Part shown: in pieces, positions 15,290 through 23,391 of the stretch | How the letters are laid out: each line of letters begins with the position of its first letter | Numbering within the stretch: the stretch's first letter is position 1 | From: Methanobacteriota archaeon | GTDB taxonomy: Archaea > Thermoplasmatota > Poseidoniia > Poseidoniales > Poseidoniaceae | Reading direction: 5' to 3' | DNA length: 44,427 nucleotides | Assembly (NCBI GenBank): GCA_029979405.1 | Contig: JAPOHM010000001.1 | Coordinates: forward strand, 1-44,427 | Program-made: the position numbers and the translations under genes | Notes under the pieces: generated by a model | Databases searched by the model: none | Told to the model about the DNA's origin: nothing | Seen by the model: the letters and a program-made list of their open reading frames with translations, nothing else

Positions 15290-16696
15290 ATGGCCGACAA
15301 AAAAACCTCAGCAGAAAAAACCAGAGAAGATGAACAAAACGCTGCAGCAGACGATATGTTTGGTGGCGCGTTTGGAGGTTTGGACCAGATGGAAACTCCG
15401 CCCGAACCCGAACCAAGTCCAGAAAATATTGATGAATCTGAGAATGAATCAGAGGAAACCCCAGAAAATCCACCAGGTGGGCCTCCAAGTGGGCCTCCAA
15501 GTGGGCCTCCAAGTGGGCCTCCAAGTGGACCTCCAAGTGGACCACCATCGGGGCCTCCAAGTGGGCCTCCAAGCGGGCCTCCAAGTGGACCACCATCGGG
15601 GCCTCCAAGTGTACCACCATCAGGACCTCCATCAGGACCTCCATCAGGACCTCCAAGTGGACCTCCAAGTGGACCTCCAAGTGGACCCCCAAGCGAATTA
15701 CCTACAGAAGAAATCGTAGAAGATTCATCCGAAGAAGTTGAGGAAGCTAGTCCAGCCGAAGAAATATCTGAGGAAGAATCAACTGAAGAAATCACAGAAG
15801 ACCAGCCGGAAGAGGAACAACCCGTTCCAGAGGAAGAAACTCCAGAAGATACGGTTGAAATAAAAGAGGAAGCTGTCGAAGAGGCGATTGAGCCAGGAGT
15901 TGAAGTTAAACAACCGATGGAAGCAAATCAACCTCCTGCGCCCGACGTATCAAATCGAGCTAAAGCTGCGGAGAAAGAGGTCGTTAGATTATCTACAGAA
16001 GTTAGCAGTTTGAGAAAATCTCTTTCTGGAGCAGCGCAGGTAATAGAAGAATTAGAAATGGAGCCAATGCCACCAGCTGTTTTAGCAGCAGATATTGTGG
16101 TCCCCGATCATTTAGTTGCAGACATAGCACGCTTGTCAAGACAACTCGATAGGGAGCAGTTAGTCAGAGCTAATATGGGTACGATAGCAATGCTCCACCC
16201 TGGAATGCCGGGGGTAATGATCTCAACACGCCAAGGTGCAGTACTCCCAAGACTGAACGAAAGAGGCATTGTTGGAGCCAGATTAGGCCAAGGCGCACCA
16301 AATGGAGCGCCTTCGGATTGGAGAGTTTTGGAGGTACTCTTAGCATCTACTTCACTCGTTACAGGAGGCCCAGCAGCCTGCATTCACATGACAGGCGCTT
16401 ACACAACCGCTGTTAGCTGCGAGAAAGACCTAATTTTGTGTTCACCAATCGATGAGGTTGGAAAGAAGTCTTTAGGGAAAATTGTGATCGTAGATCCTGA
16501 CGACGCAAACCCTGAAGATTTCTTGAGACAAACGGCCGAAGCCTTGCAGCAAGGCGGAAACAAGTGCGTCGTAATTAGAGGCCACGGAGCTTATTGCGTT
16601 GGTGGAGACTTAGACGATGCTTGGGCAAACGCCGCAGTTCTCGAACACAGCATGAAAATAGTACTTCTAGCAAGACAAGCGAATCTAAAGGTCTGA
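15290..16696 (+). CDS. PPSG-repeat, acidic and coiled-coil protein with a C-terminal class II aldolase/adducin-like domain
   Basis: A 468-residue protein with no signal peptide or membrane span. Residues 1-63 are acidic and disordered; 64-135 are 18 tandem GPPS units; 136-215 are Glu/Pro-rich; about 222-260 form a coiled coil (AAEKEVVRLSTEVSSLRKSL). Residues about 271-468 resemble class II aldolases: ACIHMTGAYTTAVSCEKD matches the HxH region and CVVIRGHGAYCVGGDLDDAWANAAVLEHS matches the second histidine region. The first motif has H366 but Thr368 where the second zinc ligand of HxH is expected; H432 is kept. Enzyme activity is therefore doubtful, and an adducin-like structural role is possible. 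ATG 15290 was chosen because it follows the TATA box with leaderless spacing; upstream frame would cover the tRNA promoter. Confidence 0.8.
   Translation: MADKKTSAEKTREDEQNAAADDMFGGAFGGLDQMETPPEPEPSPENIDESENESEETPENPPGGPPSGPPSGPPSGPPSGPPSGPPSGPPSGPPSGPPSGPPSGPPSVPPSGPPSGPPSGPPSGPPSGPPSGPPSELPTEEIVEDSSEEVEEASPAEEISEEESTEEITEDQPEEEQPVPEEETPEDTVEIKEEAVEEAIEPGVEVKQPMEANQPPAPDVSNRAKAAEKEVVRLSTEVSSLRKSLSGAAQVIEELEMEPMPPAVLAADIVVPDHLVADIARLSRQLDREQLVRANMGTIAMLHPGMPGVMISTRQGAVLPRLNERGIVGARLGQGAPNGAPSDWRVLEVLLASTSLVTGGPAACIHMTGAYTTAVSCEKDLILCSPIDEVGKKSLGKIVIVDPDDANPEDFLRQTAEALQQGGNKCVVIRGHGAYCVGGDLDDAWANAAVLEHSMKIVLLARQANLKV
15479..15694 (+). repeat. 18 tandem 12-bp units coding GPPS
   Basis: A continuous 216-base array with consensus GGNCCNCCAAGT, in frame throughout, coding Gly-Pro-Pro-Ser (one unit has Val for Gly). 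Units vary at third positions, and identical neighbours occur in blocks (four GGGCCTCCAAGT at the start, two GGACCTCCATCA later), which points to expansion by unequal exchange or slippage. Confidence 0.95.
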
Positions 16697-16703
16697 GTGT
16701 TAC

Positions 16704-17000
16704 CTACAGGTTTCGCCAAGAGCCTGCATTGTAAGCTTCTATCCCATTAGAATTCATTATCTTGACAGCCTTTCCGCTCCGCATACCACTAGCACAGCAA
16801 GCAACTATTGGGACAGATTTTTTCTTCAAAGAATTTAATTTTGTTTGAATATCCTGCAATGGAATGTTTTGAGCCCCTTTCCAGTGCCCCGATTTGAATT
16901 CTGCTGGAGACCTAACGTCGATAACCAAGGCCCCGTTTTCAATTAATTCACTAATATTCACTTTATTTCTTGAAAATATCGATTTTAAAATTTTAAACAC
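16704..17000 (-). CDS. single-domain rhodanese-like sulfurtransferase
   Basis: A 98-residue cytoplasmic rhodanese domain: ALVIDVRSPAEFKSGHWKGAQNIPL, then the active-site loop with Cys69 in CCASGMRS (C-x4-R). Such proteins carry persulfide sulfur for tRNA thiolation, Fe-S or cofactor work, or detoxify sulfur compounds. The start is GTG at 17000, set by GAGGG 6 bases upstream. It follows the rhodanese lipoprotein by 9 bases, so one transcript is likely, placing one form outside and one inside the cell. Confidence 0.88.
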   Translation of the reverse strand: MFKILKSIFSRNKVNISELIENGALVIDVRSPAEFKSGHWKGAQNIPLQDIQTKLNSLKKKSVPIVACCASGMRSGKAVKIMNSNGIEAYNAGSWRNL

Positions 17001-17009
17001 GAGAATCCC

Positions 17010-17402
17010 TCATGGATATACAACTTCATTGCCATTTTCCTTCCAGCCTGTTATTCCAACCTCTAACTCAATTATGTTACTATAACCTAGGTCAATTAGA
17101 GTTTGAGCGGCATCTTGTGAACGATTTCCGCTTCTACAGTATAACATAATCAAATCATCTTTGTCGCTTGGCAACTCATCTTGCCGACTTTCAATATCCG
17201 AGTGGGGAATTAGTTTAGCCCCCTCAATGTAGCCATCAGAACTCCACTCACTGGTAGTTCTTACATCCAGTAAAAATCCGTCAGGATTGTTTTCAATTGC
17301 GTTTGCAAATTCATCCACGCTTACTCTATCCCATTGGGAATCAATCGTACAGCCTGCTAATGAAATTGTTAACACCATTAACAATGGGAAAATTTTGTTC
17401 AT
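17010..17402 (-). CDS. rhodanese-domain lipoprotein
   Basis: A 130-residue exported rhodanese. Residues 1-17 are a lipoprotein signal peptide with lipobox SLAGC and lipid-bearing Cys18; the domain follows with FLLDVRTTSEWSSDGYIEGAKLIPH and the active-site loop LYCRSGNRS (Cys89, C-x4-R). It probably acts at the outer face of the membrane. First gene of a pair with the cytoplasmic rhodanese. The ATG starts directly at the signal peptide. The acceptor molecule is unknown. Confidence 0.87.
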   Translation of the reverse strand: MNKIFPLLMVLTISLAGCTIDSQWDRVSVDEFANAIENNPDGFLLDVRTTSEWSSDGYIEGAKLIPHSDIESRQDELPSDKDDLIMLYCRSGNRSQDAAQTLIDLGYSNIIELEVGITGWKENGNEVVYP

Positions 17403-17468
17403 GAGTCTCTAAACGAAAGTTAGTATATGAATTTGGCTTGAGAATACCCGCAACCCCCAATCTAAAAA

Positions 17469-18059
17469 TCAATTTGTTTTGTTTGCAGCGCAGATTTTGA
17501 CGAAGTTTTCGAACATTTCTTTGCCAAATTCAGAATCATTTACTTCGGGGTGGAATTGTAGTCCGAACCTATCTCCTTTTTCATTTTCCATACCCTGAAC
17601 GATACATGAATCGCTGGAAGCCGTAATGAAAAATCCGGCTGGAACTTCGTGAACTTCATCGTTGTGGCTTTCCCAAACGATTTGTGTTTCATTCGTACCT
17701 GCAAAGATTTTACCGCCTCCATTTTGCAATTTAATTTCCATGGCGCCATATTCAGGCTCTGGTGCTTCTCTTGCGTCTCCTCCATAATGCCTTGCCATAA
17801 ATTGGTGTCCCGCACATATCCCAAGTATTGGAATATCTAGCTCCAAGAACGCAGCACAATTGCCTAACTCGCCTGTGAGGCCAATTCTTGCAGCGCCTCC
17901 GGATAAAATCAACCCATCTAATTCTCTTAATTCAGAAATAGGTGTCGTATTTTCAATGATTTGGGTATCTACTCCAAGGTATCGAAGCATTCTCCATTCT
18001 CTATGAGTCCACTGACCTCCATTGTCTACAACATCGATTACAAGAGGCGTTTCGACCAT
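17469..18059 (-). CDS. guaAA: GMP synthase glutamine amidotransferase subunit
   Basis: A 196-residue class I glutamine amidotransferase. The triad is Cys82 in GICAGHQF, His170 in FHPEV and Glu172. It lacks the ATP-pyrophosphatase and dimerisation domains, matching the archaeal split GMP synthase in which this subunit supplies ammonia to a separate GuaAb for XMP to GMP. The N terminus LVIDVVDNGGQWTHREWRMLRYLGV and the SGGAARIG segment fit that family. Its partner subunit is not in the window. It is divergent from rpoP with about 80 bases between. Confidence 0.9.
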   Translation of the reverse strand: MVETPLVIDVVDNGGQWTHREWRMLRYLGVDTQIIENTTPISELRELDGLILSGGAARIGLTGELGNCAAFLELDIPILGICAGHQFMARHYGGDAREAPEPEYGAMEIKLQNGGGKIFAGTNETQIVWESHNDEVHEVPAGFFITASSDSCIVQGMENEKGDRFGLQFHPEVNDSEFGKEMFENFVKICAANKTN

Positions 18060-18138
18060 GATGTTTGCCTACCGCGCGACATCTTTGAACATTCTTACAG
18101 TAAAGGACACCTTCAAAGAGGGGAGGCTGGTCGCGAAG

Positions 18139-18321
18139 ATGAGCGTGAGTGTAATGGCTGAACTAACAGTTGACTACAAATGCCAAAACTGCGGTACAAT
18201 TCAAAGTTTCACACGTGACCGTGATGGAAAGTGGCATCCAACAATGACTTGCAAGCATTGCGGTAACAGAATATTCGTGAAATTACGAAGAACAGGGCAC
18301 AAAATCCTACAAGCAGAATGA
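18139..18321 (+). CDS. rpoP: DNA-directed RNA polymerase subunit P (Rpo12/RPB12-like)
   Basis: A 60-residue zinc-ribbon protein. C15-x2-C18 in YKCQNCG and C38-x2-C41 in CKHCGNRIFVKLRR match the RPB12 family, in which the second knuckle is followed by RI-x-K-x-R and a basic tail. Rpo12 is a small structural subunit on the outer face of archaeal RNA polymerase. GGAGG lies 12 bases before ATG 18139; ATG 18154 is an alternative that gives 55 residues, close to the family norm. The frame also opens upstream to 18022, but that would overlap guaA. The 49-base gap to the RFC-like gene suggests a shared transcript. A generic zinc ribbon is the main alternative. Confidence 0.72.
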   Translation: MSVSVMAELTVDYKCQNCGTIQSFTRDRDGKWHPTMTCKHCGNRIFVKLRRTGHKILQAE

Positions 18322-18369
18322 ACGATTCTATCGAGGGGTTGAAAGACCCATTTCATTGTAGCGTAATAC

Positions 18370-19506
18370 ATGGCGTCGTGGCTCGAGACATATGCGCCAC
18401 GAAAGTTCGCTGATTTAGCGATGGAAGAATCTGTCAAAACCAATCTTCGCAAGGTTTCGATTCAAGCGAACCCTCCACATTTAATTATAGCCGGACCAGA
18501 AGGCGTTGGAAAAACAATCGCATGGCGATTAGTAGCGAGGCAAGTACTTGGCCCATCATGGAAATCAACTACGCACATACTCCAGGCAAGAGACCTCGCA
18601 AAGTCAGCCGGAGCCATGAGTAAATTTGAGGAATTTTTACGCCCCGAGGGCGGACAATCCTCGGATACATTGGCTGGGCGCTCATCACTGGATTCGTTTT
18701 TTGATGACCTTACTGAAGCAGTAGAGGGAGATATCGCTCCTGCTGGGGCAGAAAATAGCGAATTAAATTCCAACATCGAAAGAAAGGTATCGCGAATAAT
18801 CGTCATCGAAGACGCAGACTATCTGGGGCCTATCAGGCAACCGTACCTCAGACGAATGATGGAAGCTACATCGTCCACTTCTAGGTTTATCTTTACAGCC
18901 AGATCTCCCTCGAGAATAATTGATGCCCTAAGGTCGAGAACTCAGCAGATTAGAATCTCACAGACATCAAAAGAAATCATTACAAATAGGCTTCAAGAAA
19001 TCGCATTATCTGAAAATCTCCAACCCGTGAGGGGCATACTTGGAGACATTGCTCACGTTGCAAATGGAAATCTAAGAAGAGCAGTTTTCCTTCTGGAATT
19101 ATTGGCGAAAAGTAAACAATTAGGCGATAGGAAGAATCTCCAAAATGTTGTTGCCGCAACAACTCTAGTAGGAGTTCAGCAGGTCATCGAAGAAGCATTG
19201 CGAGGAAGAATTCACGATTGGGAATGGCAAAAAGAAGGTGGAAGAAACAAGAGGGTTTTGAAAGGTGCTCTCGGCCATCTCGACCAAGTGATGAATGAGC
19301 ATTCATTGGATGCGGAAGATGTGGTTTTACACATACACAAACTACTAACTACAGGGAGATTATTGTTAGAAGAAAACATGCTATGCAAATTACTAGACGC
19401 TCTTTCGGAATGCGATGTAAAGTTACAATCATCGACTTACGGAAGGATTCAATTGGAGGAATTTCTGCATCAGGTCAAAGAAATTTCTCAGACGTCATCG
19501 AGTTAA
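18370..19506 (+). CDS. divergent replication factor C (clamp loader) subunit-like AAA+ ATPase
   Basis: A 378-residue AAA+ protein. It begins with the RFC signature WLETYAPRKFADL, has Walker A GPEGVGKT (42-49), Walker B IIVIEDAD (143-150), a sensor 1-like FIFTARSPSRI and LRSRTQQIR in place of the SRC motif. The C-terminal half is the helical collar. RFC loads the PCNA clamp on DNA. Two departures stand out: an insertion of about 50 acidic and Ser-rich residues between Walker A and B (about 85-140), and an inverted Walker B (ED rather than DE). It is therefore probably a second, specialised small subunit or non-hydrolysing paralogue, not the main RfcS. No Shine-Dalgarno site is seen. Confidence 0.78.
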   Translation: MASWLETYAPRKFADLAMEESVKTNLRKVSIQANPPHLIIAGPEGVGKTIAWRLVARQVLGPSWKSTTHILQARDLAKSAGAMSKFEEFLRPEGGQSSDTLAGRSSLDSFFDDLTEAVEGDIAPAGAENSELNSNIERKVSRIIVIEDADYLGPIRQPYLRRMMEATSSTSRFIFTARSPSRIIDALRSRTQQIRISQTSKEIITNRLQEIALSENLQPVRGILGDIAHVANGNLRRAVFLLELLAKSKQLGDRKNLQNVVAATTLVGVQQVIEEALRGRIHDWEWQKEGGRNKRVLKGALGHLDQVMNEHSLDAEDVVLHIHKLLTTGRLLLEENMLCKLLDALSECDVKLQSSTYGRIQLEEFLHQVKEISQTSSS

Positions 19507-19511
19507 TCAAG

Positions 19512-19585
19512 CGGACACGGCAGGATTCGAACCCGCGATCTGTGGCTTAGGAGGCCACCGCCTTATCCAGCTGGGCCACGTGTCC
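19512..19585 (-). tRNA. tRNA-Arg (anticodon CCT)
   Basis: On the coding strand the acceptor arms GGACACG and CGTGTCC pair, with discriminator G. The D arm starts GCCC and ends GGC, the anticodon stem GTGGC/GCCAC encloses loop CTCCTAA (anticodon CCT, codon AGG), and the T arm is GCGGG-TTCGAAT-CCTGC. No intron or encoded CCA. It is 5 bases from the RFC-like stop, on the opposite strand. Confidence 0.94.
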
Positions 19586-19673
19586 ATGCCAGCGGTGAAG
19601 CCACCCTTTGAACAACCTATCGCTAGCAAATATTACCAAAATCCACATACATGTGTCCGATTTCGAGAACATC

Positions 19674-21224
19674 ATGGCTGATGACTCAATCTCCGATAGA
19701 GTCGCAGCAAGCGGGACATCAACACTCCCCAATCCTTACAGTCTCGATTTCAATAGGATTGATGATACTATATCCAAGTCAAAGGCAGATTACGAATCTG
19801 CTGACAGGCACAGACTCAAATTCGGGAGGCTTGCGAGAAATCCTACTATTATGATAACAAGAAGAGTAGTTGGTCTTTTGATGGCAATCACGGCTTTAGC
19901 AGGCGTAGTTGCACCATATCACCCTTTAGCTCGTCCAACCTTGATGATTGTCGTATGGGTGCCCTTGCTTGCAATAACAATAGCGCCATCTGTTGTAGCG
20001 GGAGAAAGAGCGATGACTGCATTGATGCTTAGATCATCTTTATGGAAAGAAGAGGCATTCATAGATGGAGTTCGCAGAGACATGATGGCTGAACCTGGAA
20101 TGGACAGAATCAAAGCAGGTCTAAACGATATCAGAATACACAATGCGACGGCCATTGGATTGGCAGCAACATCGGTATTTTTGTTGATTATTGCAGCGGG
20201 GCTTGAACCAGATAGTCTAGCTTACAATCTATTGCTTCTAGTATCTCTAACGTCCAGCTTGGCGTTATCTTATCATGCAATATTTACTGCGGATTATATC
20301 AACAAACTGGGTGATGAAGTTCCATATCTCGTATATCATTCACCAACTCACCACCCAATGCAACTAGACACTATCCTTGGCGACCTCGTTTTCGCCCATT
20401 TAGATCCAGACCATTCTTTACTTTGGAATAATTGGGAAAAAGAATTAGAAAACTCTGTTCTAAAAGGTGTTGATAAAAGGCAAGCAAGAGAAAGACTACT
20501 CTATCTACTGCACCTTAATGCAAGAGGAGATTTGAGCGACGAAGAGACACTTAGTGAGCTAAAAGAATTCATCAAACCAATGTCCATGGAGGGTTTACTC
20601 TTTAGAGAGGATTCGAAGTTTAACTGGGTAAAACTCCAGAGATTGATTGGACATGCAAGGGCATGGCAAAAGGAACTATTCGACCTTCTTGATAGGTTAC
20701 AAAATGATTTGTTGGTGGGAAACTCAACAATAACAAAAGACGAATGGAGAATGGACGTCGCGTTAGCAGAGGTTTGCGATAATGGGATGGGTCACCTATT
20801 TATTGGTTTGAATAATCAAACAAAAAACGACACCCACTACAAAGTCGAGGTGATCTTACCCGGAGGGATTCCTGAAGGACAAGTCCATAGGCTTGAGTTG
20901 GCATCTTGTGTGGGCCCAAAAGGTCCAGTAAACATCACCGACCCACTTGTAGAGGATGCGCTTGATTGGATGCCTAAATACCTCGAAAAAGGCGTAATCT
21001 TGTGGATAGGACTTGCTTGGAATGAGGGCGTAAAAGGAGATAGAAACGTGCAGGTCATTTTACGAGATGATGATAATTCGGTATTAGATTCAAGAATTAT
21101 TTCAACAAAGGTTGTACAAGGAGGAACTAAGATTTCAAATCTAAGATTGAAGCGAATGCTGAAAGCAAGGCAGATGGGGGAAAAGCCACTTCCATTGGCG
21201 AGTACACCATCAGAAGACTCCTGA
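19674..21224 (+). CDS. uncharacterised four-span membrane protein with large cytoplasmic domain
   Basis: Not recognised. A 516-residue protein with four predicted spans at about 62-81, 88-108, 157-176 and 183-203, in two pairs, the first preceded by RRVV and the second followed by a long soluble part. Residues about 215-516 contain a mainly helical stretch (LDTILGDLVFAHLDPDHSLL onward) and then a beta-rich C-terminal domain with HYKVEVILPGGIPEGQVHRLEL and VILWIGLAWNEGVKGDRNVQVIL, reminiscent of a ligand- or peptide-binding beta sandwich. No catalytic motif is evident. An upstream ATG at 19608 would add 22 residues; ATG 19674 begins an ordinary acidic N terminus. It is followed by the flavoprotein operon after 28 bases. 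Confidence 0.78.
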   Translation: MADDSISDRVAASGTSTLPNPYSLDFNRIDDTISKSKADYESADRHRLKFGRLARNPTIMITRRVVGLLMAITALAGVVAPYHPLARPTLMIVVWVPLLAITIAPSVVAGERAMTALMLRSSLWKEEAFIDGVRRDMMAEPGMDRIKAGLNDIRIHNATAIGLAATSVFLLIIAAGLEPDSLAYNLLLLVSLTSSLALSYHAIFTADYINKLGDEVPYLVYHSPTHHPMQLDTILGDLVFAHLDPDHSLLWNNWEKELENSVLKGVDKRQARERLLYLLHLNARGDLSDEETLSELKEFIKPMSMEGLLFREDSKFNWVKLQRLIGHARAWQKELFDLLDRLQNDLLVGNSTITKDEWRMDVALAEVCDNGMGHLFIGLNNQTKNDTHYKVEVILPGGIPEGQVHRLELASCVGPKGPVNITDPLVEDALDWMPKYLEKGVILWIGLAWNEGVKGDRNVQVILRDDDNSVLDSRIISTKVVQGGTKISNLRLKRMLKARQMGEKPLPLASTPSEDS

Positions 21225-21252
21225 TAATTTATGCGCTTTGCTTATCACATGA

Positions 21253-22914
21253 ATGCGCTTGGAGAAGATTGTCGGAGGAATTACTGTGGAAGCGTGGGAT
21301 GTCATTGTTCTTGGAGACGGGCCAGCGGCACTTCGAGCCGCCGCATCATCAGCAGAGGCTGGGGCATCAACTTTGATGATGTCATCCGATAGTTTGGGTG
21401 CAGGGATTGCAACATCAACAGATGGCATAGCGGCCCCCTTGAAAGAGAGCACGATGAAATCCCATAGTGACGACACAATTAGAGCTGGAAATTTTTTGTG
21501 CGACCAAGACATAGTATCCCAGAGAATTTCAATGGCAAGTAGACAAGTGGACCTTCTTGAAAGATGGGGGGTCATTTTCAGAAGAGATTCAGACGGGATT
21601 CCTCTAGTTAGAAGGGCTGCAGGACACACCTTACCTAGACTTGCAACAGCAGGAGACGCTCTATCTAAAGAGGTTCAACAGGTTTTAGAAGAACAGTGTA
21701 TGAGGCATGGAGTTATTCGAAGAGGCGACCAAATACCTTTGAATTTGGTTCACACTAATCAAGAAATTCACGGCCTGATATCCCTTGACCTGTCAACAGG
21801 ACAGGTTAATGCCTTGCAAGCAAAGTGCGTTATTATCGCAGACGGTGGTTACGAGGGAATTTGGCAGGGAACAAATGTTGGCCTTGGAATCGACTTAGCA
21901 ATGCAAACAGGACTTTCCGTCCGAAATATGGAATTTGCTGCTTGGACGCCTTTGGCTATTTCCGGAACTAATGTATCCCTACCAATAGGTATGCTTGCAG
22001 ACGGAGCAACTATTCACGAAACAAATGGCAACCCCCTCGCTGTAGAAGATTTTGCAGATCCCTGTGAATTATCTATGGCTGTGGGAAATAACGGATATGT
22101 TTTGGACGCAAGAGGAATGGGTGACTCAGACGTTTGGTGGAGTCAAACCATGGAAATAGTGTCAACAAGACTTGGAATAGACATGAAAAAACAAACTGTG
22201 CCAATCAGTGCTCAAATTTCATCCACATTGGGAGGAATCGTTACCGATGAATACGGGCGAGCAATCTCAGGAAAATGGTCAAGATGGTTTACTGGGTTAT
22301 ATGCTGCTGGATCCGCAGCATCCTCAGGCGCCCATGGAGCAGGGATTGTAGCCGGTAATCACCTATTGGATTCAATGGTTGGCGGATACGCGGCAGGAAC
22401 CCATGCCGCAGAGCATTCAAAGAAGTCAAAGTTTACAGGCAAATCTCAGCTTGAAACTTACTTGGGAGTTGCTGAGGCCGACTTAGATTTGGAAATGGAA
22501 TCAGCAGAATCCGGCCCAGTACAAAGAACAGGTCCTTTGTTTGCAAAACTAAATGAAATCATGAATCACAATGTAGGTCTTCAAAGGAATGAAGAAAACC
22601 TAACTTCTGCATTAGAAATGCTAGAAGCTCTGAGCATCGACGCTGAAAAAGTTCACCTCGATGACAAAAGCCGATTGTTTAACACAAATTTACTTGAATC
22701 TATGAGGCTAAAAGCAGGTATTAGATTAGCGATCGCTACCGTAAGGAGCGCTCTTTCAAGAAAAGAAAGTAGAGGAACCCATCAAAGAAGTGACTTTGTT
22801 GAGTCCAATTCAGAATTATTACACCACATTTTGGTCGACAGAGAAGGTAACACCTCAACCCTAGCGATTAGAAAAGGTAGTTCTGGAACTTGGATACTCT
22901 CTCCAGATGCATGA
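21253..22914 (+). CDS. SdhA/FrdA-like FAD-binding protein lacking the usual catalytic residues
   Basis: A 553-residue flavoprotein of the succinate dehydrogenase/fumarate reductase/aspartate oxidase superfamily. FAD-binding is supported by DVIVLGDGPAALRAAASSAEAG at the N terminus, LGGIVTDEYGRAI, and LYAAGSAASSGAHGAGIVAGNHLLDSMVGG; the C terminus keeps ALSRKESRGTHQRSDF. The substrate site is altered: the QFHPTG region reads AAWTPLAI, the RGEGG loop reads AVGNNGY, and the HYTMGG histidine region reads QISSTLGG. Succinate or fumarate chemistry is therefore unlikely. No sdhB, C or D genes are nearby. A TATA-like TAATTTAT lies 21-28 bases before the ATG. It leads a forward run with HIT, acyltransferase and DUF2299-like genes. 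Confidence 0.8.
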   Translation: MRLEKIVGGITVEAWDVIVLGDGPAALRAAASSAEAGASTLMMSSDSLGAGIATSTDGIAAPLKESTMKSHSDDTIRAGNFLCDQDIVSQRISMASRQVDLLERWGVIFRRDSDGIPLVRRAAGHTLPRLATAGDALSKEVQQVLEEQCMRHGVIRRGDQIPLNLVHTNQEIHGLISLDLSTGQVNALQAKCVIIADGGYEGIWQGTNVGLGIDLAMQTGLSVRNMEFAAWTPLAISGTNVSLPIGMLADGATIHETNGNPLAVEDFADPCELSMAVGNNGYVLDARGMGDSDVWWSQTMEIVSTRLGIDMKKQTVPISAQISSTLGGIVTDEYGRAISGKWSRWFTGLYAAGSAASSGAHGAGIVAGNHLLDSMVGGYAAGTHAAEHSKKSKFTGKSQLETYLGVAEADLDLEMESAESGPVQRTGPLFAKLNEIMNHNVGLQRNEENLTSALEMLEALSIDAEKVHLDDKSRLFNTNLLESMRLKAGIRLAIATVRSALSRKESRGTHQRSDFVESNSELLHHILVDREGNTSTLAIRKGSSGTWILSPDA

Positions 22915-22957
22915 TTGCAACCCTCATGATTTTGAGGTAGTTCTCTTTCCCACAAAC

Positions 22958-23389
22958 ATGGCTGAAAGGACGCTTTTCGAGAAAATACTTTCGGGAGAAG
23001 TTCCGGCAAATTTCATTTGTAGAGGGGAAAATTGGGGCGCCTTTCTCGACGTATTTCCAAGAACAGAGGGGCACACTTTGGTGGTGCCGACAAAACCCGT
23101 TCAGCGAATATCAGACCTTACAGCAGATGATTTAACAGGCTTATTTTTGGGCGTAAAGGAAACCCAGAACAAGCTCGCATCATATTTCAAAACAACAGAT
23201 TTTACTGTAATCGTACACGACGGACCGCTTGCAGGACAAGAAATACCACACGTCCACATTCATGTACTTCCAAGACTACATGGAGATGGCGGAAAGGCCC
23301 TACCTGCTTTATTTCCCAACGCAAACCCACCTAACCCGCCTAATTTTCAAGCGCTCTCGGAACTTTGTCGAAAAATTACGGAGGCCTAA
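22958..23389 (+). CDS. HIT-family nucleotide hydrolase/transferase
   Basis: A 143-residue cytoplasmic protein with the histidine triad HVHIHVLPR (H98, H100, H102) and the Hint-type start TLFEKILSGEVPANFI followed by FLDVFPRTEGHTLVVP. HIT proteins cleave nucleoside phosphoramidates, dinucleoside polyphosphates or adenylylated molecules; the sequence suits the HINT/Fhit-like group. An ATG at 22907 overlapping the flavoprotein stop would add 17 residues, but family members start near MAERTLFEKI, so 22958 is used. A GAGG lies 20 bases upstream, too far to be decisive. The acyltransferase begins 2 bases after the stop. Confidence 0.92.
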   Translation: MAERTLFEKILSGEVPANFICRGENWGAFLDVFPRTEGHTLVVPTKPVQRISDLTADDLTGLFLGVKETQNKLASYFKTTDFTVIVHDGPLAGQEIPHVHIHVLPRLHGDGGKALPALFPNANPPNPPNFQALSELCRKITEA

Positions 23390-23391
23390 TC

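Noticed and set aside
15102..15795. Two long reverse-strand frames over the PPSG repeat (His/Leu/Glu-rich and Gly-rich repeat proteins)
   Set aside because: They are mirror readings of the 12-bp array. One also runs through tRNA-Asp. Neither has a sensible non-repeat domain.
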